Assembly (NCBI GenBank): GCA_033239125.1
Contig: BSWB01000006.1
Coordinates: 31,178,001-31,242,000, forward strand
DNA from: Fagopyrum homotropicum
Lineage: Eukaryota; Streptophyta; Magnoliopsida; Caryophyllales; Polygonaceae
Direction of reading: 5' to 3'
DNA: 64,000 nucleotides
Translations under genes and position numbers: made by a program
Shown here: positions 21,657 to 32,100 of the stretch, one piece after another
Layout of the letters: the number at the start of each line of letters is the position of its first letter
How positions within the stretch are numbered: position 1 is the first letter of the stretch
Notes under the pieces: generated by a model
Told to the model about the DNA's origin: nothing
Seen by the model: the letters and a program-made list of their open reading frames with translations, nothing else
The model's database searches: none

Positions 21657-21812
21657 GTACTTGATCAATGGAGATGCTTTGGGATGTTAATCACAAAGTT
21701 TGGTTGGGTTTTTAATAGAACTTGTCGGGACGCAGTACTTGATCAAAGGAGATGCTTTGGGATGTTAATCACAAAATTTGGTTGGGTTTTTAATAGAACT
21801 AGTCGGGACGCG
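21657..21812. repeat. Tandem duplication, two 78-bp copies
   Basis: 21657-21734 and 21735-21812 both read GTACTTGATCAA.GGAGATG...GGTTGGGTTTTTAATAGAACT.GTCGGGACGC with about four differences. The unit ends 11 bases into the presumed Helitron terminus (CTAG at 21799-21802), so the duplication probably came after the Helitron insertion; the left copy then has CTTG in place of CTAG. Confidence 0.9.
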
Positions 21813-21989
21813 CGTGCTTCGCACGCGCACCGTAGATTAAATCGAAAACTGCACGTTAGATGAAATCGAAAATCGATCATTTCGTCATAAGTCGGTATCA
21901 ATAAAAAAAATTTTGAAAAAAAGAAAATAAAATAAAATAAAATACATACAAGAATAAAATATAAGTGCATAGTTAGAAGTTGATTTCAT

Positions 21990-22360
21990 TTCAACTTATA
22001 AGGAAACCATCCCTCACCAATGAATGTTAGGGACACAATCATCATACAATGCCATGCTTTTGCAGCTCCATACCAAAGGTTTAATGGATCTACAAACATC
22101 AGGGTATCCGTACAAGGAAGGAAATGCATGGCTTGCATAAAGGAGTCAGTTCCCTCCCAAATTTCCTTGGCCGAGGCACATAAAATCATAGAGAGGGAAA
22201 TTGAATCAAACAACTCCCGACACCTCGGGCACAAGGTGTCCTCGATCCACAATTCGTTTAGTAAACAACTTAACAACAAGCATTCCAAATCAAAATCATG
22301 ATTTCTAGAAGTAGGAATCCAGAATGAGAATTGAGAATTTGGAGATTGCATCAAACTTAA
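21990..22360 (-). pseudogene. LINE zinc-binding (zf-RVT) fragment
   Basis: The minus strand reads WIEDTLCPRCRELFDSI, then CASAKEIWEGTDSFMQAMHF and DPLNLWYGAAKAWHC. CxxC followed by a hydrophobic H/C region and 'CASAKEIW' is the zinc-binding stretch between RT and RNase H in plant LINEs. The expected HLF..C seems altered to SLSMILC. It has no RT or RNase H continuation and looks like an isolated fragment within the presumed Helitron. Confidence 0.6.
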
Positions 22361-22437
22361 TTGCCCAGCTTCATCTCTTTTTTCTTCTAGAAAATAGTTT
22401 TAATGACTTTTTGAGTTGATTGAAATCTCACTTGACC

Positions 22438-22845
22438 ATCATAACCTTTAGGAACTCTTTGTAGTTGAGTTGACCATCACCATCTACATCAGCCTCTCAG
22501 ATCATCTCATCAACCTCCTCATTAGTCAGCTTCTCACCAAGGTTGGTCAAAACATGGCGGAGCTCAGCTACAGAAATGAAACCGTTTTGGTCTTTGTCGA
22601 AAACACGAAAAGTCTGCTTGAGTTCCTCCTCAAAATCAGTGTCCATCTAACGGGCCATCAGGTTAAGGCATTGTAGGAAGTCGATGGTTCCGTTTACATC
22701 AGCATCAACTTCGTTGATCATGTCTTGAAGTTCGGCTTCTATAGGGTTATGTCCAAGGGAACACATAACAGTACCAAGTTCTTTTGTGGTGTGGCAACAA
22801 TAATAACCATCAGAGGAGGATAGTCGTCGATAAAGAGACATATAG
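22438..22845 (-). pseudogene. Calmodulin pseudogene (5'-truncated, two in-frame stops)
   Basis: Minus strand: from the end of EF-hand 1 (TTKELGTVM.SLG.NP.EAEL) through EF-hand 2 (DMINEVDADVNGTIDF), the linker, EF-hand 3 (FRVFDKDQNGFISVAELRHV) and EF-hand 4 (EADVDGDGQLNYKEFLKVMM), ending VK-stop at about 22438. It is over 80 percent like plant calmodulin by eye. A TAG at 22647 replaces the Lys after LMAR, followed by a 3-nt loss, and a TGA replaces Arg in DEMI-R-EAD (CGA to TGA). The N-terminal 25 or so residues are missing. The break lies at the usual plant calmodulin intron site within EF loop 1, so this may be a captured second exon rather than a processed copy. A functional product is not expected. 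Confidence 0.9.
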
Positions 22846-22859
22846 ATCCGCCAAATAAG

Positions 22860-23075
22860 CAACACAACACAACTTCATATTAAATTAAACTATTAGCAAT
22901 ATTACATTATTTCCCTTTCTTAAAGGTCAACTCACATGTCAAAGCTGGAAATACCGTAATTGAATGCATGATCCACTTATATCTAGTGCCTTAAAAAGCA
23001 CGCCCATCTTGACAGTACATTGCTATCATGAAAGTCACTAATCTAGCATGTCCATCGGGTAAAGGTACATCAAAG
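22860..23075. other. Non-coding stretch between calmodulin fragment and duplicated block
   Basis: AT-rich, with no ORF or motif recognised. Confidence 0.3.
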
Positions 23076-23418
23076 GGAACATCCTTAGTGTAATAAATAA
23101 TGCAACCAAGAAATCGAGATGTTATCGTATCAAACAATTTTGTGACCCGATAATAACAATTGACTTGAAGATTATCAAGAAATAGATCAAATAGGACTTC
23201 AGTTGCATTACTTCACAAAAGCTACGAATCACTACAAAAGATGAACTTGTATATGTCTAAGAGAAAGTGACATATCTATCTGTGAGATATGGTAATCAAA
23301 GGAAACATCCTTAGTTTAATAAACAATGCAAAAGAGAAATCGAAATATTATCATATCAAACAATTTAGTGACCCGGGAATAACAATTGCTTTGAAGATTA
23401 TCAAGAAATAGATCAAAA
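23076..23418. repeat. Diverged direct repeat, two copies of about 120 bp (23076-23195 and 23299-23418)
   Basis: Both copies read AACATCCTTAGT.TAATAAA.AATGCAA...GAAATCGA.AT.TTATC.TATCAAACAATTT.GTGACCCG..AATAACAATTG.CTTGAAGATTATCAAGAAATAGATCAAA (split here by changes), offset 223 bp. A further matched pair, GAGAAAGTGACATATCTATCTG, stands at about 23262 and 23545, extending the duplication. It is an old tandem duplication inside the presumed Helitron. No protein. Confidence 0.85.
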
Positions 23419-23419
23419 C

Positions 23420-25548
23420 TGCTCATGGTATGCAAAAAATGCTAAACTCTCATGTTGTTTTAAATCTCACACTTAATATTAAACTAAGAGAGTAATCTAA
23501 CTTTTGTACATGTGAAATATGGTACTCTGGACCATCTGTAAGGGAGAAAGTGACATATCTATCTGAAAATATTGCTCCTTCTGTCAATCAAGAAATGCAT
23601 AAATCATGAAGCAAGTAACTACAACTTATTTGAAATATTTTAAGTTGTTGATATTCACACTAAAACAAAAGTCCCTAAAACAAGCGAGATTTGAAAGAAA
23701 TGAAACAAGAAGAGCCTAAAGTGCTAACATTCAAATTTATAAGAAGCTCATATGTAAGACAATTTTTAGAATTTTCCTAACACTCCCATAATTCACAAAG
23801 TTTCAAACCAAAAGAAAGGAGTGGCAACAAGATCTTGGAGTAATGGATCTACAACCTCTCTGTTTTCTGCGAGATCAGACAATCAAAATCACTTCACTTT
23901 TTGAATTTATATATATTAGCTTATGAATATGAGCAGTAGCTAAAAATGGAGTGAATGTTGGTTGTTCAATAGCAAAGGAATTGTGTTAAATGTTACCTCC
24001 AATATCTAGAGATAATAAAAACCTAGGAATGAGATTTCGTAGCCATAAAATTAGAAAAAGGCTGGATGAATCTTACCTTCGGCAAATCTAAATGAGGATT
24101 GAGGATCCAAAAATTAAAAGATGGAAGGAGGAGGAGACAACACCTATTGAGAACAATAGGAGATAGGCCGGTTAGTGGAGACCAATACACAGAGAAGAAG
24201 ACCTAAAATTGATTTCAATTTTACATGCATCAATCTAATGACCATCAATTGATTCCTCGAATCAAGGAAATCAAATTACCTTTTTTTGAACTGCTGCTAA
24301 TCAAAATTATGAATCCATAGTTGCAAGTGGATAAGAATATGTAACTCACTTCATATAAAGATAACCAAAACTAATCAATATTTTAATTGTTCTTTAATTA
24401 AGATGCAGAGATTTCCATAATTTGAGTGAGCTCACCTAGAGAAGCACGTTTGTCGAACTAGATACAACCATACAGGTTGACTCCTTTAGTCAAGTTCACC
24501 TTTTTCAACTGTCCTTCAACTCACCTTTAGTCTTTCTCAAGTAGAACCTTTCTGTAAGGCAAGACCTCACTTCACATTTATTTCCAAATGTAAATTGCAA
24601 GTCAAGATAGGCAGTAGAAAAAAAGAAGAACAAAAACCTTGCCAATAGTTAACCTTGACAACAGAATTTGAAATCACATGGACTTCTCAAGTCTATCTAT
24701 GATATAGTTCTAAGATTGCATTAGAGGGATAAAAATCACACACAATTTCAAGCTTTGCAGCAACCATGACTGTTCCCAAAATGTGAAGTGAATCAGATTT
24801 AGCAATAACCTGTCAACCATGAATATACAACTTCTACCTGCTGAAGTACCAAATCAGGAACAAGTTTCTAGTGTTCCTATATTTAGCAGCAAATACAAGT
24901 AAGATGAGTAAGAACTCAAGACACTTTTATCTACATAATTTCTACAAAATGCAATTCGTACATCTTAGTCGATAAGTAAATTTCCTACAAGGTTAGTGAA
25001 AATCACATATAGTAAAAAGGCCACAAGTCCTCACTACAACAACAATAGTAATACATTAGCATATCATCAACACATTATGTAGCGTTCTACCATCTTCTTA
25101 AAACCTGAGCCCAGGAACTCACGGTCCGATCCCCATCGCTTCCGAATCAGCCATGTCCGAGGATAGGAGAAGGAGATTAACGCACAACTGAAGAAACACA
25201 ATGAAACCTAGAGCATAAAACAAATATGAGTTGATAAAAAAATGACTACAAATTAAGTCAGCACCACAAACAAAATTAAAATGAAGCTCACATTCAAACA
25301 AAAGCAAAACACACCAAAAAAAAGTAAATTCTTCATCAATTAAAATTTCAAATCGAAATTAACCTCCGTATCACCATGCAAACCATCACCAATAGCTCTA
25401 AAACTAAATTGGTCGATAAATAATTAGAACAGTGAGGATTGAGAGTGAAGACTCAAAGTTTGGCAAAGGGAAGATTAGGTGAGAAGATGAGTGGAAGAAA
25501 TAAACCTGAAGTTGGATTGGATCCAAGTGATTCTACCGACTGGAAACT
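23420..25548. other. Non-coding body of the presumed Helitron
   Basis: No protein recognised. The stretch at 24022-24116 is a second copy of 25665-25758 (5'-UTR-like sequence with the same splice-donor region: GGAATGAGATTTCGTAGCC, GGATGAATCTTACCT-CGGC, AATCTAAATGAGGA). The short open stretch MADSEAMGIGP near 25119-25160 (minus) is unrecognised. The rest is AT-rich, possibly intron-derived. Confidence 0.45.
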
Positions 25549-25790
25549 AAAGACCGGCGACGAAGTTGACGATGAAGTGGGAGATAATCGCACCTCCACA
25601 CATGGTTTCTAGCTTCTTCCTCCTCCTGTGTTTGGTAATAGACGCATATCTGAAGATTTAGAACCCTAGGAATGAGATTTCGTAGCCAAAACATTAGAAA
25701 AAGGATGGATGAATCTTACCTCCGGCAAATCTAAATGAGGAATGAGGAATCGAAAATTGAAACACAGAATAAGGGGGAGACGACAGAAGA
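25549..25790 (-). pseudogene. Fragment of an ERF group VII-like gene start (5' UTR, small intron, MCGGAII N-terminus)
   Basis: On the minus strand an ATG at 25603 opens MCGGAIISHFIVNFVAGL-stop. The first eight residues equal the conserved N-terminus of plant group VII ERF factors (MCGGAII[S/P]), whose second-position cysteine is the oxygen-sensing N-degron in plants. Just upstream is typical 5'-leader text with a donor (GCCGGAG/GTAAGATTC near 25720) and an acceptor (AAATCTTCAG near 25646), i.e. a short leader intron. After residue 11 the frame stops at about 25549 and there is no AP2 domain. Read as a captured and decayed gene start. The match is short, so a coincidental ORF remains possible. 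Confidence 0.5.
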
Positions 25791-26106
25791 AGAAAGAGCC
25801 GGAGAAGAGCATACATGGCGATGGATCGGAAGATTCGGAGCAGCCAAAGAGGCCAGGAAGAAGAAAGATGAGGATATATGAGAGTAGTACGAGAAAGCTC
25901 CACGGTAGGGCACAAGACGTAGCAAGACGACACATCAAATTTTGTAAAGACTACTCACCAAATAAGGATAAAAAGGGATATATTATTTTAGAGCAGGCGT
26001 AAAACGGGATATGAACTATTCATAAGGGGTGAAGTCTTAAAAGATTGTAAGGGTATCACTTATTAATTTGATTTCGGTATAATCCTGTTTTTTAGCAATC
26101 TGAGAA

Positions 26107-27522
26107 TTTTATTTTATTTTTGATAAACAACATCCAAACTATATTACTTAACGTCGTCCAAAATTATATACTCACGTCGTCCAAAATAATATCCTCTAAT
26201 GTGAAATTAAATGATGGAAATTAAATGAAATGAAAGGTGACGGTAGGCGTATCTGTGCGAGACAGTGGGCCGCCTTGTTGCCTCCACGACGCGCATGAGA
26301 CCAACCATGCAAGCTAACACCACGCACCTTCTCTGGCATGGATCGAACTGTCGCACCAAGAACATTTCGCTCGACTTTCTGCTTCTGTAAGGCATGAATA
26401 ACAACGAGGTTGTCCGATTCAAAGATCACATTTTGGAGGGAATTATCAATGACACATTTGACAACCCAAAGAACTGCCTTGGCTTTGGCCACATCCGGGG
26501 GGGGGGGTCCCACCTTGAATCCGTTTTGACCCCATGACCACCACCTCGCCTTTCTCATCCCTGCCAATAAACCCAATACCACACCCTTGAGGGACGTCGC
26601 AGCATCGCAATTGACCTTTAGAGAATTCAATGGAGGTTTCTTCCATCGTTCGATCGTTTGTGCAACATCCTCCTTTCTCTTCCTGCTCAACAAAGCAACC
26701 TCCGAAATTCAGCTTGCGCCTGTAGTTGAGTCTCCACAACCTCTTCTGGTTCCTTGGATAACCCTTGGAACACCCGAAAATTACGTGCATACCAAATGCC
26801 ATGAGACACGGCAGCCCAGTTTTTAGTCCGTTGATCGTCCCGTCCATCAAGGATTCACTCCATCCTTTTTTGAAAGCTCGACACAGCCTTGCCGCACCCC
26901 TTCAGTTCTAGCATCATTCTCCAGACATTCTTCGCTCTAGGACACATCAGAAGAACGTGGAGTTTTGTTTCCACCCAACACATTCATCACATAAGGGATC
27001 CATGTGTTGCTTTTGACGAAATAGATTAGTCTTACACGAAATAACTCCATTGGCGCACTGCCATAAGAACGATTTAGTCCGGGGTAACGTGTTAATTCCC
27101 CAGGCTGCTTTCGAGTGGTTGCTTCTACTGGTAGAGTCAGAAACTTCACCTCTTCCCTCATCCATCTTCTCTCTCTCCATGATAAGCTTATAACAAGACT
27201 TGACGGAAAAATTCCCGATTTTCTCATAGTGCTAGATCAATGAATCCTTCATCTCATGATTAATAGGATGGATATTCCTGATAGCCTCGACGTCGTGCAT
27301 GGGGAAGTGCTCCAAGAGAGTCTCATGACGCCATTCTTTTGTGCTCCAATCAATCAGCTCAAGTACACGTGCATATGCATTAAAACCGTTAGGGAGAATA
27401 ATAGGGCAAAAGGTCAAAGGTCGTGGTATCCATCTGTCTCTGAGGATGCAAATATCGGCTCCATTACCAACTTGTCAATAACACCCAAGCTGAAGAAAAT
27501 CCCTCCCTTTCAGAATACTCCG
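26107..27522 (-). pseudogene. LINE-4, 3' half: zinc-binding region, RNase H and tail (RT part resumes at 35231)
   Basis: The minus strand carries, right to left: text ending RT/connection (WIPRPLTF, then VLELIDWSTKEW near 27350), zf-RVT with NFSVKSCYKLI-like text (about 27180), AAWGINTLPRTKSFLWQCAN (about 27040-27100) and C..CVGWKQNS (about 26960-26990); then RNase H with LKVNCDAA (about 26600), G.GFIGRDEKGEVVVMGS (about 26500-26570), VIFESDNLVVIHALQ (about 26380-26430) and RRGGNKAAHCLAQ (about 26250-26290). The 3' tail is a degenerate T-run at 26107-26123 before GATAAACAAC, like the other LINE tails here. There are several frameshifts. LTR-RT 1 interrupts it at 27518-27522 (target duplication CTCCG). 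Confidence 0.88.
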
Positions 27523-28318
27523 TGATGCGCCCTTGGATGCCCCTTTTACGTTGACCATAGACGAAGAGGACGAGGCTCTTAGAGTTCGCTCAGATGGACC
27601 GATCACCCGATCCCGAGCTAAGGCCATTGCTCGAGCCACCGACTCCATCATCACCCGCATTACGTCTTCACTTGGTCCCATTACCGGCATGCCTTGTCTC
27701 TACACCACCATGGCATAGGCTACCGGTTCCGTTAGCGGCATGTCCCGTCTTTCCGACTCCATGGCATGAAGCTAGCTTATTTTCGGACTATATTTTCATG
27801 TATTCCTTTTTATGTAATAAAGGGATATTCCGTATAGGAATATTCCCTTTTTGACCTTATCCGTTTAGGGTTTGCTTCCGCCCCTTTTTAGGTTTTTCCC
27901 TTTTGGGCTTTTCTTCATGTATTTTTGTTTGGCCCGTTGGCCCATAGGTAGGCAAGTCTCTCTATATAAGAGATCTCTTGCCTCACTTATTTCTCATGTT
28001 CAATATTACTAAGTTTTGAGAAGAATTTCCTCCACTTAGCTTGGGCATCAAAACCTCTCTTCTAACCCTCAAACTTCTTCCTTGGATCTCGTCTTTGATT
28101 CAAGAAATCCATATTCGAGGATTCTTTCTAAGAATCAACCTTCGATCCACCCAAAAAGGTTCCTTCGATCTCTCTAGATCGGAGTAACCCTTGTTTCTTC
28201 ATCGCTTCCGCCCCTTTGGATCCGAAACGATACAACGTTGCACAAAGAATCAAGGAGTAGTTGGAGTTTTGCTTGATCTAGATCCGGAGTTATCCTTGTT
28301 ACCTCCAAGGACGCATCA
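27523..28318 (+). repeat. 5' LTR of LTR-RT 1
   Basis: Begins TGATGCGCCC and ends GGACGCATCA (inverted TGATG/CATCA ends). U3 starts with sequence homologous to the last 60 or so codons of pol. TATA box CTCTATATAAGAG at about 27958-27970; possible polyadenylation signal GTAATAAAGG at about 27813, which lies upstream of the TATA and so is probably not the R-region signal. Compared with 34430-35225, two substitutions were seen (GAC/GGC in the ...ACCG.CTCC... codon and CCGG/CCAG in CTACC.GTTCC). Confidence 0.96.
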
Positions 28319-28321
28319 AAT

Positions 28322-28333
28322 TGGTATCAGAGC
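28322..28333 (+). promoter_or_regulatory. Primer binding site, initiator Met tRNA
   Basis: TGGTATCAGAGC, three bases after the 5' LTR, is complementary to the 3' end of plant initiator methionine tRNA, where minus-strand cDNA synthesis starts. Confidence 0.95.
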
Positions 28334-29129
28334 AAGGGATCAAAGCTAAGTTCTCTTTACTCTTGTTTTTGTGCGTTATTATCTTAAACCTATTTAGCCT
28401 TTTTTTGTTCATGATGTTCTTCGTTTGCTCATGATGTTCTTCATTTGTTCTTCATGATCTTCATGTTGTTCATCATGTTCTTCATCATGTTCATCCATTT
28501 TTCCTGAATTTTTTTTTTCTTTTCCGTGTTTAACTCAAAACAAAAAGAACAAAAATAGGAGATATTTGGTTTGCCTTCAAACCATTTATCAAACCCGTCT
28601 TTTTCTTAAACCGACCTAATCCGACAATTTTGTTAATTAATTTCACCAAATCTCTTGGGATATTTTTGTTAACGAAAAGTTCGGATATCTCGCCTTTGAT
28701 ATTCCAAGAAAAGCAAAAAAAAACTCTTCATCAATACGGATTTGTGTTCAAAAAAAAAAAAAACAAAAGAAAGTGTTGCTCAAAACGTTTCAAAGAAACG
28801 AAACACACAAAGTGAAAAGACGTCCGGCAAACCGGTCCATCCGAAAAATCGGATTTTACAAAACGGTCAAAGACCGAAAGCAAGCAAAGCTTGCCGAGTG
28901 AACAATCCGTCCATCTTCTATCTCTCCATTTTCTTACATACGTTTGCAAAATATCACTTGTTTATTTGTGTGTAATTGGTTCAATTTTGTTGGATTTGCC
29001 TTCCTTGCCAAACCGCCAAACGGCTTTCCCCAAAGTAGAACCCGATAACGCACTTGAACTTGGGTAAAGTTGACCTAACTTGTCACCTTGCTCACTTGAT
29101 TGCTTGAAATTGTGTGCTGATTTGGAGCA
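28334..29129 (+). other. 5' leader of LTR-RT 1
   Basis: Untranslated leader of about 800 bases between the primer binding site and the gag ATG. It contains repeated GTTCTTCAT-GATCTTC words (28405-28500), A-runs, and a segment (28805-28860) that is nearly repeated in LTR-RT 2 (about 55715-55790: GGCAAACCGGTCCATCCG). It probably holds packaging/dimerisation signals. No ORF of note. Confidence 0.6.
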
Positions 29130-32100
29130 ATGACTAACGTTGAAATGGAAACTTCTCAGGATTCTGGTCCGCAAGAGTTCAGTGAACCCTTGGCTCAAGA
29201 AACTGCTTCGTTGTCCCTCGAAAATGACTCCATAAGGCGAGAATTGGAAGCCTTGAAGGCACAACAAAAGTTTGATGCCTTGACCCGAGAAAACATTGCC
29301 TTGAAAAAAGAGCTAGAAGCTCTTAAGTCCCTTCAGAATGCTCACCGTCCCACCCCAACTTATCCGAATGAGAACGTGGTCAATGCTTCCACTTCCGATG
29401 CTCAACGGAAAGGCAAGGGACTTTTGGGAGCCGGCCCATCAAACGTTACCCGGCTTGCGTCTGTCATTGAACGCACCCATTCTTTACCTCTTGACGGAAA
29501 TGAGTCCCATGAAGAAGAGGAGGAATTCCCCGACCCGCGCCAAGATAACTTGCCCATAGTCGATACGGAACATCGGCACCAATATTATGAGCATCAACAT
29601 CAACGGTATGTTCCTTCTCCACCTCCACCTAGTGTGCCCCGCACCGACCGACAAACCCGGGAAGAGCCCCGGTACCGTCCCAACTCAACCACCAATCATG
29701 GTCGTGAGCATGATCGTTTCGAACACCGTCACCAACGGTCAACCCGGCAACCGAGGACCCTTGACTTTGATGAATACGATGAGCAACACAACTTCAATGA
29801 GTTCTCCGGTGATGAATCCGATTTAGAACGGGTAGCACATAACCGCCCGTGGCACCCACCCGTCATCGACCCTTATGAGAACCAAGACCGGGGTGAAGAA
29901 TGGTTGCCTCCCCCAAATCCACCTAGGCAGGCCCCACCCGTTCATGGGCGCCAACGGCCTCATGGCGGCCACCGGCGAGCCCGTGCCGATGATGCCTACA
30001 TTCCACCGCCCCGCCCGGACCCCTACCGAGCTTGTAGGGAAGGTAAGGTTAAGTTCCCTACCTTTCATGGTGAATATGATCCGTGTGTTTTTCTTGATTG
30101 GGCGCAGGATATGAAACGAGCATTAAAACATTGTCATTATGAGGAGGAATCCGAGAAAATCGAGGCGGCAACTCTATACTTTGAAGGAGATGCGAAGTCT
30201 TGGTGGAACCGGTATGAGTTCACCCGAGAGAGGCGAGGATGGGCACCAATTGAGACGTTTGAACAATTACTCTATTGCATGACCAAGAAGTACGTACCCG
30301 AGGACTTTAAGAATGATATGCGGTTGCAAATTGCCGAGTTCAAGCAAGGCAACCTCACTCCGGTGGCTTACTTGGCTAAACTTGAGGACATGCACATTAA
30401 GGCCGGCGTCTCGGCCTCCCCCTCCGCCCTCCGCACCAAGTTCATGAGTGGGCTTAATGCTTCCATCCGGCGGCCGCTCGAGATTGTCCCATTCAAGGAT
30501 TTGGGAGCATTATGTCATGCCGCCATGAAGTTATATAAGCAACAACTCGAAACACCGCGGTATTCTAGGTATCCCTCTTCCTCGAGTCCATATCTTTATC
30601 CATCTAATACACGTTCTCGAGATGCGCCTAGTCCTACAGATACCGACGCCTCCAAAGGGACCCAACGGACGGGTCCTTCCAATAGGCAAACGGGTACCGA
30701 GAAGACACCAAACCGGGGCCCGGCACCGGCGCCTCCCTCTCGAGGTCAACAAGGACCCTCACCGGCGGCTCGCCCAAGGGAGCCCGTGTGTTACAAGTGT
30801 AGCGGTTTTGGCCATGTACAACGTGATTGCCCAAACACCAAACGGGTCTTGTTTGCCGACCCAACATATTTCGAGGACGACGATGGTCAATATGAAGGTG
30901 ATATCATTATTGAGGATGACCATGACACCGACCCCCTTTTTGGCATGGAACCCTGTGATGACGAGCTTGCTTGCGGCCCCGCACAACCCGGTAAATTCGC
31001 TCTTGTTTCTCGTCGTATTTTGGCTGTTAAAGAGCATATTCCTATTGATCAACGCGAGAATCTCTTCCACTCTCGTTGCTTGGTTAATAATACGAGTCTT
31101 TCTCTCATCGTTGACGGGGGTTCTTGTTGCAATATTGTCAACGAACGAGTGGTAAAACACTTCAAGTTGCCTACGACCCCCCACCCAACGCCTTACGGAC
31201 TCCAATGGATTTCCGATACGGCATGTGACACCGTCACACAACAAGCTTGGATGCCGTTTTCTATTGGCGCCTATGTTGATAAGGTCCTTTGTGATGTTAT
31301 CAAGATGGACGCCACACATGTCCTATTAGGACGACCATGGCAATTCGATCGCCGCACATATCATGATGGTTATCTTAATCGGTACATGTTCCAATATAAT
31401 GGAAAACGGGTCACACTTTTGCCTATGACTCCGCACGAAATTTTGGTTGACTATGCGGAACGGAAGAGGCAACAAACTATTGATGAGTCCGCTAAAGCAC
31501 TGGCAAAATCGGACCCCCGGAGTCCCGATGTTGTAGGTGCTAGTACTTCCAAATCCCGCAACACCGCCCCTCTTGTCCATGCTACCGAATCCAAAGGTAG
31601 TAAAGGTCGCATCGTTTCTTCGGGCGCACCTTTATCATCTTCGGATCCCGTAATTCAAGGACGGTGTGAGCCACGGATACTCTTAGCTCGCCGGCATGAT
31701 TTGCAACCGGTCATGGAAGGCAAGTTCTCATGCTTTTTACTTGTTCCGTTTTGTTTATCTACTTCTCATGACCCAAGTAATGTGCCACACGATGTGTCTT
31801 TGTTGTTGTCCGAATTTCAGGATATTATGCCCAAAGACCTCTCACCCGGCTTGCCACCTATCCGAGGGATTGAACATCAAATTGACTTTGTGCCCGGTGC
31901 CTCTTTGCCAAACCGTGCCGCTTACCGAGTCAGTCCGGAAGAGACAAAGGAGCTACAACGTCAAGTGCAAGAGCTCCTAGTCCGGGGACATGTGCGTGAA
32001 TCCTTATCACCATGTGCCGTCCCGGTAATCTTAGTACCAAAGAAAGATGGATCATGGCGGATGTGTGTTGATTGTCGTGCCATCAACCAAATCACCGTCA

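Larger units (their letters stand above)
21799..26105 (-). mobile_element. Probable Helitron (3' end at 21799), carrying several host-gene fragments
   Basis: On the minus strand the right-hand text ends with an 8-bp-stem hairpin GCGCGTGC-GAA-GCACGCGC (positions 828-810 of the 21-kb block), 7 nt, CTAG and then T. This is the Helitron 3' signature (hairpin about 11 nt before CTRR, insertion before T). The 5' terminus is not proven; a candidate is TCTCAGATTGCTAAAAAACA starting at 26105, next to the LINE-4 tail, though the preceding base is T rather than A. Between lie unrelated fragments, all on the minus strand: LINE zinc-binding region, calmodulin, and a 5'-UTR/MCGGAII ERF-VII-like start. Such patchworks are characteristic of Helitron capture. 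No Rep/helicase was found. Chance hairpin plus CTAG cannot be excluded. Confidence 0.5.

Noticed and set aside
21810..21828. GC hairpin as a transcription terminator
   Set aside because: Plant nuclear context and the CTAG/T 7 nt away fit a Helitron end much better; there is no T-run.
25666..26002. Several overlapping ORFs of 64-90 codons on both strands
   Set aside because: The DNA reads better as a 5' leader with intron (GTAAG donor) and is partly duplicated at 24022; no ORF is supported by homology.
27533..27718. 61-codon ORF in the 5' LTR of LTR-RT 1 as a small gene
   Set aside because: It is the LTR copy of the gag-pol tail, present because the pol frame ends inside U3.
28322..28333. 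tRNA-like sequence (TGGTATCAGAGC)
   Set aside because: Only 12 bases complementary to a tRNA end, in the exact primer-site position after the LTR; not a tRNA gene.
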